Assembly (NCBI GenBank): GCA_002049455.2
Contig: KV918779.1
Coordinates: 62,001-126,000 of the forward strand
Source: Porphyra umbilicalis
Lineage: Eukaryota > Rhodophyta > Bangiophyceae > Bangiales > Bangiaceae
Length of the DNA: 64,000 bases
Direction of reading: 5' to 3'
A model generated the notes under the pieces. That model was not told the origin of the DNA and did no database searches. It saw only the letters and a list, made by a program, of their open reading frames with translations. The stretch's first letter is position 1; each line of letters opens with the position of its first letter. This document shows, piece by piece, positions 11,121-20,995 of the stretch. The position numbers were made by a program, and so were the translations under genes.

Positions 11121-11759
11121 TCAACGGAGTCAACGAACTCTGAGCCCACGAAGGCCGCGAGCTCTGAGCTCAAGGGCTAGGGCACGAGGGCGGCCGCCGC
11201 AGACCCCGGGGCGGCCTTCTCGTCATCCTGTGACGTGTTCTCCCCTGGAGGGTCGTCGTCAAACGACGAAGACCCGCTTCCTCGCCGCGTCTTCACCGCG
11301 TCTGTTGCAGACGCGCGGCAGGATGCCGTGCAGACATCTGCGGGGTCTTGCCGCTGCATGACGCGCTCACTAGAGCGTCCCGCCTCCCCGGTGCGGACCA
11401 CCAGCACACCGCAGGAGCGCCCACGCGGCATCATCTGCCGTCGACGTCTCCGTCGTTGAATCGACGTTGCCTCTGTGCTCTGTGAGATACGTTGCCGTCT
11501 GCTCTTTCTGTAGCATGACGCTCATGTAATTGCATGTACTCTGCTGTCATCTCCGTTTCCGTGCCATCAAGTGTGTTTGGCGTGTGTTGCGAAACACGCG
11601 GCCGCAAGTGCCGACCGAGTGGCTGCTGTACGCTTCGCACTCGTGCTTATCGTCCGAGGATTTATGAACGACACATGCTCCAAGACAACAAGATGTGTGA
11701 GAAAAAAAAAACCCGCAATGCGGAACGAAAAAAAATCTGACCGCCACTCGTGCAACTAA
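11121..11759. other. No gene recognised
   Basis: This lies downstream of the Harbinger-2 transposase 3' end. A short plus-strand frame at 11235-11459 is Ser/Arg-rich and could be a remnant of a partner gene tail, but nothing supports it strongly. Two A-runs occur near 11702 and 11731. Confidence 0.35.
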
Positions 11760-12437
11760 TCATCCGACGTACGGCTGCAGCACCGTACCGCGCTGACCCC
11801 AAACATGCTCTATGAGGTCCTCTTGAAGCATCTCATGCTCTTTTTCTTCAAGCGCTTGGATGCGCGCCGCCAGTGAGTGCAGCAGTGCACCCTCAGCGTT
11901 GGTTGCCCCTTGCATACCTGGCAACAGCTGCAATACGGGTACGTCTGCGGCCGATGGCTGTCGGACGCTGGCATCATCCACCTACCCGTCATGGGCGGCC
12001 GCCCCGTCATTGGCGGCCACCTCCGCCTCATGAGCGGCCTCCCCGTCATGGGCGGCCGCCCCGTCTTTCGGCTCTTTCTCCCCGCCGTTGACCTTGTTGT
12101 CGGCGTCGTCATGTTGGATCGTCACGCCTGTCGCGCGTCGCTCGTGCGTGAGATACGTGTGCTTGTGCTCTTCAACGCTCATGTTTTGCAGGATGGCGGC
12201 GGCCATGCCAGTGCGCCGCAACGCTGCGACGGTCTCGAAGCGCGCCTGGCCTAGTATGACGTGAAAGCGACATGAGAGCACAACATAGAGACGCTCGACG
12301 TCCTGTCTGAGCGCCTCTTGTAATCGGTTGTAGGTCAGCTCCTTGCGCGTCGTGGGCCGAGGGTGGGGGCTAGCAAAGAAGGCAAAACGAGGAGAGATAC
12401 CATCAGCAAGGTAGTGGAGCGATGTCAGCGTGCGCCC
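11760..12437 (-). pseudogene. PIF/Harbinger transposase, C-terminal half (Harbinger-2)
   Basis: The 3' half of a transposase whose 5' half lies at 18441-19278; a copia element sits exactly between them. Landmarks are SLHYLADGISPRFAFFASP, NRLQEALRQDVERLY (the Glu of the DDE triad), AAILQNMSVEEH, then an Ala/His/Asp repeat corresponding to the family's linker, and the conserved tail LQEDLIEHVWGQRGTVLQPY. One in-frame TAG lies at 11982-11984, just before the tail. With the damage in the other half the gene is inactive. Confidence 0.85.
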
Positions 12438-12836
12438 TGTTGAGGCAGCCCCCCAAGCCCGCGCAGGTAAGTCGGAGTTACCGCGGACTGCCTGGCTAAT
12501 TCCGGGAGTATTTATGCGGTCATCGGCTTGTTTGGCTGTGCCATTGTCATGCATTGCTGTATGTGTGTGATGTAATTTCTTGTACTTGTGTATTGAGGGC
12601 ACCTCCTTTTGGAGCTGAGCTCGGGGAGATTCTCGTGGGGTCATCGAGGGGCGTCGCGATTTTTTGGGGTGGTGAGAGCATGTACCCTCCAAGGGAAGGA
12701 GCACTGCGCTGGCGGAGGGTGCGCCGGCAGAACGTGGCGAGAGAGGCACACGGAGGGTTTAAGAGCCTGCTGGCCTCGCGCCTCAGTTCGCTCTCGAGTA
12801 AAGCAACGCATCCACCTAACTATCGCTCACTTCACA
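12438..12836 (+). repeat. Copia 5' LTR
   Basis: 399 bases, TG...CA termini, nearly identical to the copy at the other end of the element. The differences cluster in the last 60 bases. Confidence 0.95.
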
Positions 12837-12851
12837 GGTTATGGGCCCAGC
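12837..12851 (+). promoter_or_regulatory. Primer-binding site, half-tRNA type
   Basis: Directly after the LTR the text GGTTATGGGCCCAGC is complementary to the anticodon stem-loop region of eukaryotic initiator tRNA-Met (GGGCCCATAACC), not to a tRNA 3' end. Drosophila copia and some relatives are known to prime from such an internally cleaved initiator tRNA. The match is seen; its use as primer is inference from that precedent. Confidence 0.8.
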
Positions 12852-12993
12852 TGTCGCTTGTGGTAACCGTCGTCTTCCCTTCGGTCGCTGGTGAGACGAC
12901 GTCCCTGGGATCGCGGTGTGTTCCGGCGTCGCGCGGGCGTGTTCTGCTCCCTACGTCGTTAGTGCGGCGTTGTGCGGCGCCGAGGTTGTGAAC

Positions 12994-15900
12994 ATGGCAG
13001 ACCACGGCCGCTATGACGGCCCGCGGTTTGCGCAGCTGGATGACGACTACAAGGTGTGGGCAGCGTACCAGCGTGCGCAGCTCAAGAAGGAGAAGCTCTG
13101 CGCGGCGGTCGTCACGGACCGACCGGCATCTTCGTCCCACGACAAGAAGTACGACCCGGTGGTCGACGCGTGGGTTGACATGAACGAGGCAGCGCTGGCG
13201 ACCATCCAGATGTCGGTCAAGCCCGTGCATCTCAACACGGTCACGTCGGTGGACACGGCCAAAGAGGCGTGGGACGCGCTCAAGGTCATGTTCGAAGCAC
13301 GAGACAACGCGCAGCTGCTGCGGCTCATGGACGAGCTAAGCAGCCTGAAGAAGGGCGGCGACGAGAACATCATCAAGTTTGCGTCGCGCGCCAAGATGCT
13401 CCGGGACGAGCTCGCCATGCTCGGAAACCCGGTGGACGACAACACGCTTGCGCTGCGTGTCCTGGCAGGGCTCCCTGCAGAGTACGGGATGCTCAGGACG
13501 GTGTTGAAGAACAAGGACACTGAGCTCGTCATGTCGGACGTGACGGACAAGCTGCATCAAGTCGAGCAGTGGAGCATTTCTGTCGGCACTTCCAAGCCTT
13601 CCGGCAGTGTCAAGTCACAAGCCTTTGCGGCAGCGGCGCCTAAGAGGCCGTTTGACAAGAAGTCGATTGTGTGCTTCTACTGCAACAAAAAGGGACATAT
13701 GCAGCGCGACTGCCACAAGAAGAAGGCGGACGAGGCCAAGGGCAAGGGCAAGCCCGGCGGTGGTGGCCGTGAAGGCGGTCACGGCGGCGGGCCCCACGCG
13801 GGTGCCGCTCTGGCCTACACTGCTTCTACTGGCAATTCCGACAGCAGCAAGGCTCGCGGAAGCTCCCTGTGTTCATCAACTTGGGTGCTCGACTCTGGCG
13901 CAACCAACCACATGGCCGCCGGGGATAAGGGCTTCACCGTCCGGACGGCGGGAAGCGGGGCAGAGGTCACCTTGGCCAACGGCGAAAAGGTACCCATCAA
14001 GGGGCACGGCCACGTCTCCATGGTCGTTGGTAAGGGCAAAACCAAAACGCGCATGGTGCTAGGGGAGGCCATGCTCGTGCCGGACCTGACCAGCAACCTG
14101 CTCTCGGTTCGAGCGGTTGACCGCAATCGTGGTGCGGTAGTGTTCGTAGGAAACGCCTGTGACATCCTCAGCGACGGGGATGCTGTCCATTCGAGCGGTG
14201 TGCATGACAAGGCGTCCGTTGTCGGCAAGGTCAACGACCTGGAGCAGTACGTGCTCAAGGTCACGCCGGTCAACGCGTCGGCGTGCGCGGCATCGACGCG
14301 CATCGCTGGGGAGGCGGAGCTGTGGCATCGTCGGTTCAACCACTTGGGGTTGGAGAACCTCAAGCGGGCGGCCACAATGGTCGACGGCATGCCGTCGTCA
14401 GTGGCAGACGCCAAGCGCGTCATTGGCACGGTGTGTGTGCCGTGTGTGGACGGAAAGATTGTTCAGTCGCCGAGCCCCCGCTCGTCGACAGCGACGACCA
14501 AGTGCGAACTAGTGCACACCGACATTGGTGGCCCACTCACTGAGTCGTTGGGTGGCTCCCTCTACTTTATGACGGCGCTGGAGGACTTAACGGGGTTCAT
14601 CACGGCTACGCCTATCAAGACAAAGGGGATGGCGCCGGAGGTGCTCAAGACGCGCATCAAGCAGCTTGAGACGCTGACGGGCGTGAAAGTGAAGCGTTTC
14701 CGTCACGACGGTGCAAAGGAGTACGTCACGAACGATCTTAAGGCGTGGTACGAGGATAAAGGCATCACGTCTGAGATGACGGCGCCGTACAAGTCGCAGC
14801 AGAACGGCAAGGAGGAGCGGGTAAACCGCACGCTGATGTAGCGCGTGCGTGCTGCCCTGCTTGACGCCGTCACGGAGGAAGAGCTGTGGGCCGAGGCGTT
14901 GGCCTCCGTCGTCAATGTGCTCAACCGATCTCCCAAGGCGGGGCTCGATGTGACGCCGCTCGAGGCGCTGACGGGTCGACGCCCCAACGTCGCGGGATTC
15001 CGCGTTTGGGGGAGTCGGGCGTGGGCGCTCAAGCCGAAGAAGCAGCAGCGCAAGCTGGAGCCGAGGACCGAAGTCGGCCGCTTTGTCGGCTACACTGTCG
15101 GTGGCAAGGCCTACCGCATCCTCGAGAACGAGACAAACCAAGTCTTCGAGCGTCGGGACGTGCTGATGGAGGAGAACCCGGCGAAGGTTGAGACGTCAGC
15201 AGTCGGGTCAAGCGCTGGTCCCCGGCTGACGGCGGAATATGACGGCGACAAGGATGGCGCCACGGAAGGGGCAATGGACATGCTCGGCGCAGAAGGCGGG
15301 CGAGAGGACGAGTACTCCCCCGACGACACCTCTGACAGCGACAACAAAGTCGGTCCTCCTTCCTTTGCTGGCGATAGCCAGGAGGAGGATGAGGACAGCG
15401 TCGGTGGCTCGACATCCGCAGCTGCTCAAGCACCTGCGGCCAGTGACAGCGTCACACCAGGGCCTCGTCGCTCGAACCGCCAGCCAGCTCCTAAGGTAAC
15501 ATGGTAGGAGAAGGAACCCAAAGCGTACTTGGCAAGCGGTAACGCTTTCGCGGCTGAGGCGGGCTGGGACTTGCACAAGCCGCCTGCCAACGAGACGGAG
15601 GCGCGCGCTCGTCCTGACTGGCCACTGTGGAAGCAGGCCATCAAGGAGGAGGTGGCGGCACACAAGCACCTTGGCACCTTGTCCCAGACCAAGGGGAACA
15701 ACCAGAATCACCAGGCCATCAAGTCGCGATTCGTGTTCGACATCAAGCACGACGCGGAGGGCAAGTTCACGCGCTACAAGGCTCGACTCGTGGCTCAAGG
15801 GTTCAACCAGGTGCCCGGACGAGACTTTGACGAGACGTGGGCTCCGGTACCCAACGCGGCCACGACACGTGCTCTCTTTGCTGTGGCGGCAGCCATGGGC

Positions 15901-17172
15901 TGGAAGATTCACCATGTCGACGTCAAGACAGCCTTTCTTAACGCCAAGATGGACAAGGAGATGTACATCAAACTCCCCGACGGTGTCGAACCGGAGGGGC
16001 TGGAGAAGATGTGTCGGCTTAACCTGGCGCTCTACGGGACAAAGTAGGCGGGGCGGCTGTGGGGCATCAAGCTCGACAAAGAGCTCAAAGAGATGGGGGC
16101 GGTCCGGTCCAAGGTGGACCCGTGCCTCTATGAAAGGCGCCACCCCGTGCACGGGTGTATCTTCATCCTCGTGTACGTCGACGACCTTATCGTGGCAGGC
16201 GAGAAGCAGGCTGGGGTCGAGTTCGTCAAGCGCTCCGTGTCTGCCAAGTTTGAGGTGCGCGACATGGGGGAGGTCAAGGACTTTATCGGCATGAAGGTCA
16301 TGCGCAACCGGGCGGCCAAGACTCTGACGTTGAGCAACCCGGGGCACATTGCGACGCTGCTGGAGGCGTTCGGGATGGACAAGGCGACGCCAAACAAGAC
16401 GCCGATGGCGTCGGGGGTCAAGCTGACCAAGACAGGGGACGGCCTGCTGCCAGAGGGCAACTGTTACGCCGAATTGGTCGGCTCCCTCCTCTACCTGTCT
16501 ACCACGACGAGGCCAGACATCGCCTTTGCCGTGGGGGTGCTGTCGCGCTTCATGTCCTGCCCTGAGGAGGACCACAAGCGCGCGGCGAAAGGGATTCTGC
16601 GCTACCTGCGCGGGACGACTCGCCTGGGTGTGGTCTACAGCAGCAGCGAGCCGCTGCAAGGGTTTGTCGACGCCGACTGGGCCGGCGACATCGACAGTCG
16701 TCGGTCAACAACCGGCTTCGTCTTAACCTGCAATGGCGGGGCAATTGCGTGGGCAAGTAAGCGCCGGTCGACCGTGGCCACCTCGACGGCCGAGGCCGAG
16801 TACGTGGCCGCCGCAATGGCGACCAAGGAGGCGCTGTGGCTACGCAAGCTGCTGTCGGCTCTGGGCGTCGACGGTGGAGCCGTGGCGATGAGGGAGGACA
16901 ACCAGTCCTGCCTGGCGCTGGTCAACAACCCCGAGGCGATGGGGCGGACCAAGCATGTCGATGTCGCCTACCACATGGTTCGCGACTATCAGGCGCGCCG
17001 GGATGTGGCCTTCTACTTCCTTCCGAGCGCCGACATGCCGGCGGATGGGCTCACCAAGCCGCTGCCGTCGCCGGCGTTCACGGCTTTCCGGGCTGCCGTC
17101 GGGGTTGGTGAAGACCTGGGCGCGGTTGCGCGGGGCGCCGAGCTTGGCAAACCCCTGCTGGGGGAGTGCTGA
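12994..17172 (+). pseudogene. Copia gag-pol polyprotein region, broken
   Basis: One long coding region in a single frame. The gag part begins MADHGRYDGP and contains UBN2-like helical gag sequence. A CCHC zinc knuckle (CFYCNKKGHMQRDC) lies near 13.67-13.71 kb and the protease signature WVLDSGATNH near 13.88 kb. The integrase HHCC and core lie near 14.3-14.85 kb, and reverse transcriptase with its YVDD box at about 15.7-16.3 kb. RNase H lies at about 16.6-17.05 kb (FVDADWAGD, ADGLTKPL). About three breaks interrupt an otherwise well-preserved protein, so this copy is a recent fossil. Confidence 0.9.
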
Positions 17173-18034
17173 GGCGCCATGGCGCCACTGGCGGCGTCCA
17201 GTGGCGCAGGCCCGGTTTCGCGGCAGCGACCCCTGTCGACGTTGCTGCGGGCCGGTGCCGGCCGTGGACGGTTGCGCTTCCATCCACTTGCTTGGAGCCG
17301 GCAATGGGGCGCGGTTGCCCGGGGCGCCGACCCGCGGGACGGCCGGTTGAAACCGCTCTGGGGCGCTGCGGTGCCACTGGGGACGTCCAGTGGCGCAGCC
17401 GCGGGTTCGCGGTGGTCGCCCGAGTCGATTTTGGTGCGAGTCGATTTTGGTCGATTTTGGCCGGGAGCAGTAGGCCTACTGCTCCCACGGGTCGAGCCGA
17501 TTTCCGGCCAAGTCGATGAGCCGCGTTTCCGCCCACACTTTGCGTCGATTTTTTGCGATTTTTGGCCCGCATCTGCAGGCCTGAAGCTTCGGGCCAAGTC
17601 GGCTGGTCGGGCCCGAATCGATTTTGGTGCAAGTCGATTTTTGGTTGAATGTGGTATGGCACAGTAGGCCTACTGCTCCCTCTGGTCGAGCCGATTTTCG
17701 GCCAAGTCGCTGAGCTGCGTTTCTGGCCACACTTTAACGGGCCGCCGATGAGCCGGATCGTCTCCGTTCGAGACGCACCCGGGTGCGCTGTACTCACCTC
17801 GACGTCTGCTTCACGTCGATGGTGATTGTGGCGATTTCGGCGGCGGTCGATTTTACTTGGCCGAAATCGGCTCGACTCGCTGGGAGCTGTAGGCCTACTG
17901 CTCCCACCGACTCGACCCGATTTCGGCCAAGTCGATGAGATCGACTTGGCCGTTTTTTCTCGAACGCTGATGTAGGTGGAAGATGTCACACTGTGGCCGT
18001 GACAGAGCTTTGATGGCGCGGACTGTGGGGCGCT
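17173..18034 (+). repeat. Copia 3' internal repeats with palindromes
   Basis: Between the end of pol and the 3' LTR lie direct repeats. One type repeats at about 190 bp (GTCCAGTGGCGCAG near 17200 and 17390). Another carries the palindrome AGCAGTAGGCCTACTGCT or close variants at about 17463-17486 (perfect over 24 bases), 17660-17678 and 17882-17905. Each is followed by a TCGA-rich sequence resembling GCCGATTTCGGCCAAGTCGA. No protein is evident. Confidence 0.8.
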
Positions 18035-18041
18035 GGGGGAG
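18035..18041 (+). promoter_or_regulatory. Copia polypurine tract
   Basis: GGGGGAG directly abuts the 3' LTR, the expected position of the plus-strand primer. Confidence 0.7.
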
Positions 18042-18440
18042 TGTTGAGACAGCCCCCCAAGCCCGCGCAGGTAAGTCGGAGTTACCGCGGACTGCCTGGC
18101 TAATTCCGGGAGTATTTATGCGGTCATCGGCTTGTTTGGCTGTGCCATTGTCATGCATTGCTGTATGTGTGTGATGTAATTTCTTGTACTTGTGTATTGA
18201 GGGCACCTCCTTTTGGAGCTGAGCTCGGGGAGATTCTCGTGGGGTCATCGAGGGGCGTCGCGATTTTTTGGGGTGGTGAGAGCATGTACCCTCCAAGGGA
18301 AGGAGCACTGCGCTGGCGGAGGGTGCGCCGGCAGAACGTGGCGAGAGAGGCACACGGAGGGTTTAAGAGCCTGCTGGCCTCGCGCCTCAGACCGCTCTCG
18401 AGTAAAGCAACGCATCCACCCAATTAACGCTCATTTCACA
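18042..18440 (+). repeat. Copia 3' LTR
   Basis: 399 bases matching the 5' LTR, followed at once by the second copy of the CGCCC duplication. Confidence 0.95.
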
Positions 18441-19278
18441 CGCCCGTTAAGAGTCAAGGGCTTGTCACGGGGCGGCCAAGCCTTCGAGACATTGTCATGG
18501 TACAAGGGCGACGACTTCAGTACGTTGAGGTCGTTCTGGCTGCCGGCGCAACCAATGTAAAAGTGTTAGATGTAAGTGTCCTCGTCGCAAACCGTCTCGA
18601 GCACGAACGTCTGACGGCCCTTGCGGTTCTGAAACTGCCCCGCCAGGGCCGCTGGACAGGCGCGCCATTGCCAGTGTGAGAATTCGATAGCCCCAATGCA
18701 GCAGCGCATACCGCGCGCCGTGTTGTGTCGCAGCATCTCGTTGAGCTCCAGTCGTTGGGTGGCCGCAGGAAGTTGGGGCCAAATCGGGCAATGATCAAGC
18801 GTACGAACTTGTGCACGGCCACAGCGATCGTGGAGCGACTCAAACGAGGATACTCATCACGACGGTCATCCGCCTCCCAATACCCGAGGACGCCGATTGC
18901 AGCGAACACCTTCTGCAGCGGGTACGCTTGCGGCCGCCCGGTCGCGTTCACCTGCTGCCTCCACCACGGGCGATCTCGCAGCGCCTCATAAATCTGGTGA
19001 AAGAGGGCAGTGCTCATACGGAAACGAGTGCGGAAATGGCGCTCCCCGTTCACGGGCTTCCGCTACGCCCACCCAAAATAGTCCCGCATGATTGAAATCG
19101 CCCCCAGGTTGAAATCGCGGGCTACATTGCGAGCACGACATGGAAAAGAACCTCCGCGGCTTCGCGGGCTCCGCATGTCTAGAACACTGCGACGCAGCGC
19201 GCGAGCACAGCGGATAGAAAAGGTCTCGCTTACCGCGAGCATCTCGCCCATGGCGCGCTCGTCCTCCTCAGAGGACAT
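18441..19278 (-). pseudogene. PIF/Harbinger transposase, N-terminal half (Harbinger-2)
   Basis: Starts at the ATG at 19278 (MSSEEDERAMGEM). It carries RDFNLGAISIMRDYFG, RQQVNATGRPQAYPLQKV and a degraded nuclease. Damage seen: an in-frame TAG at 19063-19065, a frameshift near 18750 and an in-frame TAA at 18566-18568. The first catalytic Asp is replaced, reading GAIEFSHWQW where the family has LDCSHW. The second Asp region (SQNDLNVL) is intact. The frame reaches LTLNG at the copia insertion and resumes on the other side at 12437. This half was probably already dead before the copia arrived, because its decay exceeds the copia LTR divergence. Confidence 0.85.
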
Positions 19279-19399
19279 GACGGAGTGGACGATAGCCCCA
19301 AAGAGGAGGAGTGTCGTCACAGCGGCGCTCGGCGACGAGTGCACAACGATGACAGCGATGCAGGCATGGCGGTTGCGCCGTGGTCGGCAGCAGTTGCGA

Positions 19400-19965
19400 G
19401 TGCCTCCTAAAATGCTTCTGCACCGGGCCGGGTGGGGCGGCCGCCGCACCTGTGGCGACGCGGCCTCCTCGCCGACCCCCCCAGAACGGACACATGGAGG
19501 GCACTTACCACCCCCTTCTTGAGAAATTGGTGCCGCTAGATGGGGATGGGGGCCACAGCACCCGTGGCGACGAGGCGTCCTCGCCCAGCACCCCAAAACG
19601 GACCCCTGGAGGGCACCCACCACCCCCTACCTGCAACATCGGCGCCGCTAGATGGATAGGGGGGCCGCAGCTTCCGTGACGACGCGGCCTCCTCGCCCAG
19701 CCCCCAAAACGGACCTCTGGAGGGCGCCCTCTACCCCCTAGCTGCGAAATCGATGCTGCTAGAGGGGGCGCGGAGGCCGCCGCACCCGTGGCGATGTGGC
19801 CCCCTCGCCCACCTTCCAAAAACGGACACCTGGAGGGCCCCCCCCAGCCGGAATGTGCGAAATTGGTGTCGCTAGAGGGGTGGGAGGCTGCAGCGCACGT
19901 CGCGATCCGGCCGCCTTGCCCGCTTTCCCAGATCGGGCCTGTAGAGGCCCATCCACCTGCGAGAA
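19400..19965. repeat. 112-bp minisatellite, about five units
   Basis: The landmark GTGGCGA/GTGACGA recurs at 19452, 19564, 19676, 19788 and 19899, giving periods of 112, 112, 112 and 111. Units share GCGGCCTCCTCGCC, AACGGACxxxTGGAGGGC and GCCGCTAGATGG. 112 is not a multiple of three, so the open frames across it (for example minus strand 19505-20242) are not protein repeats. It sits upstream of the Harbinger-2 start and ends about 200 bases before the gypsy LTR. Confidence 0.9.
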
Positions 19966-20163
19966 CATGACGCGAGGAACAGCGTGCCACGTCGTGCTGT
20001 CCTCGATGGACGCCGCGCTCATGCATTTTCGGGCTGCTGATTTCTGACCGCACGACAGGCGACCGGCCGCGTGTCTTTTCTCTGCCGCGGCTCGACATGA
20101 ACCTTGACAGCATGAAAGTTGACCGAGCGATCAACAACGGACATGTGACCGACCTTGACCGGT

Positions 20164-20661
20164 TGTGGCGGTCGGGGGTCTTCCAGTTGGAAGGGGCGTG
20201 GCCCCTCAGCTGTGGACAGAACACCCCCGGGGGCCGTCCCAAAATATCTCGATCCAGGCCAGCAAGGGGATGATCTGTCCAGATCTCGGAGACATCGGAT
20301 TCGGTCGGGGGCGGGGCTTTTCCCCAGTGGTTTTCCCAACCCCCCCACTACTTGTTTGAAATTTTCGCTTTGGAGGGATTTATCTGTTTGGCGCATTTGG
20401 GGTGGCTACTTTGGCCACCGGCGTTCGGGTTGGGGATGGTTTTATTGACAACAGGGACGCCGTCCCGGTCGCCGCTTGATAAAATCAACTGTGCGTTGGA
20501 CTACGATTTCCCCCTGGGCTTTGCCGTGATCCTCTCCTCCCGTTGGGGGAAAGCTGGGCTGTAGGTCGATTTCCGGGGCAGTTCCTTCGACGGACCGAGC
20601 TAATCAAGAGGTCACCTCGGCCAGACGACGAACCAACGTGGTGGTGCTCAGAACCGCTACA
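20164..20661 (+). repeat. Gypsy 5' LTR
   Basis: 498 bases, same length and orientation as the copy at 40225. A TATA-like GATAAAAT lies about 320 bases in. Confidence 0.92.
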
Positions 20662-20666
20662 ATTTC

Positions 20667-20688
20667 TGGTGGAGCAGCAGGGGATTCC
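20667..20688 (+). promoter_or_regulatory. Gypsy primer-binding site
   Basis: TGGTGGAGCAGCAGGGGATT starts five bases after the LTR. Its complement reads as a tRNA 3' end: GAATCCC of a T-arm, an acceptor strand CTGCTCC, a discriminator A and CCA. The tRNA species is not identified; its 5' end should read GGAGCAG. Confidence 0.75.
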
Positions 20689-20995
20689 GGTCGTTGTCAC
20701 GCCCGTACCGGGTCGCCGGTTCCCCGATCATCTGTTGGTTTGTGGATTTAAGGCGACGTGGATCTCCGCGTCGGTCTGTCGTCGATTTCCACCCGGCCAC
20801 TACGATGGCGTCGCCGCCCGATGTCCCCAAGTTGGACGCGAACGCTAGGGGCATGACGGCAGGTACATCAGCGGTGACCGCAGCGGTCGCTGCAACAGGG
20901 GGATCCGCAGCTGGATCAGCGTTTCCCTTCACTTCGCCTCGGCCAAAAGGCTGGCGGATGCCTTTCTCCCTCGACGTCACGACGAGCGGACGGGA

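Larger units (their letters stand above)
12438..18440 (+). mobile_element. Ty1/copia LTR retrotransposon inserted in Harbinger-2
   Basis: A full-length 6.0-kb element with two 399-bp LTRs starting TGTTGAG and ending TTCACA. The 5-bp duplication CGCCC lies on both sides (12433-12437 and 18441-18445). The order is LTR, primer-binding site, gag with zinc knuckle, protease, integrase, reverse transcriptase, RNase H, a repeat-rich 3' leader, polypurine tract, LTR. The protease-integrase-RT order defines Ty1/copia. The coding region is broken in about three places. The LTRs differ at only about 7 of 399 positions by eye, so the insertion is fairly young. It splits a Harbinger transposase gene on the opposite strand. 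Confidence 0.95.

Noticed and set aside
12594-12749. N-terminal extension joining the copia LTR to the Harbinger-2 frame
   Set aside because: The frame merely stays open across the LTR; the junction is an insertion site, not a gene start.
15208-16659. Minus-strand open frame of 483 codons
   Set aside because: It is antisense to the copia reverse transcriptase and RNase H region; its openness follows from the codon use of that gene.
19505-20242. Minus-strand frame with repeated GVRF/PRRHG peptides
   Set aside because: The peptide repeats come from a 112-bp minisatellite, whose period is not a multiple of three, and the frame runs into the gypsy LTR.
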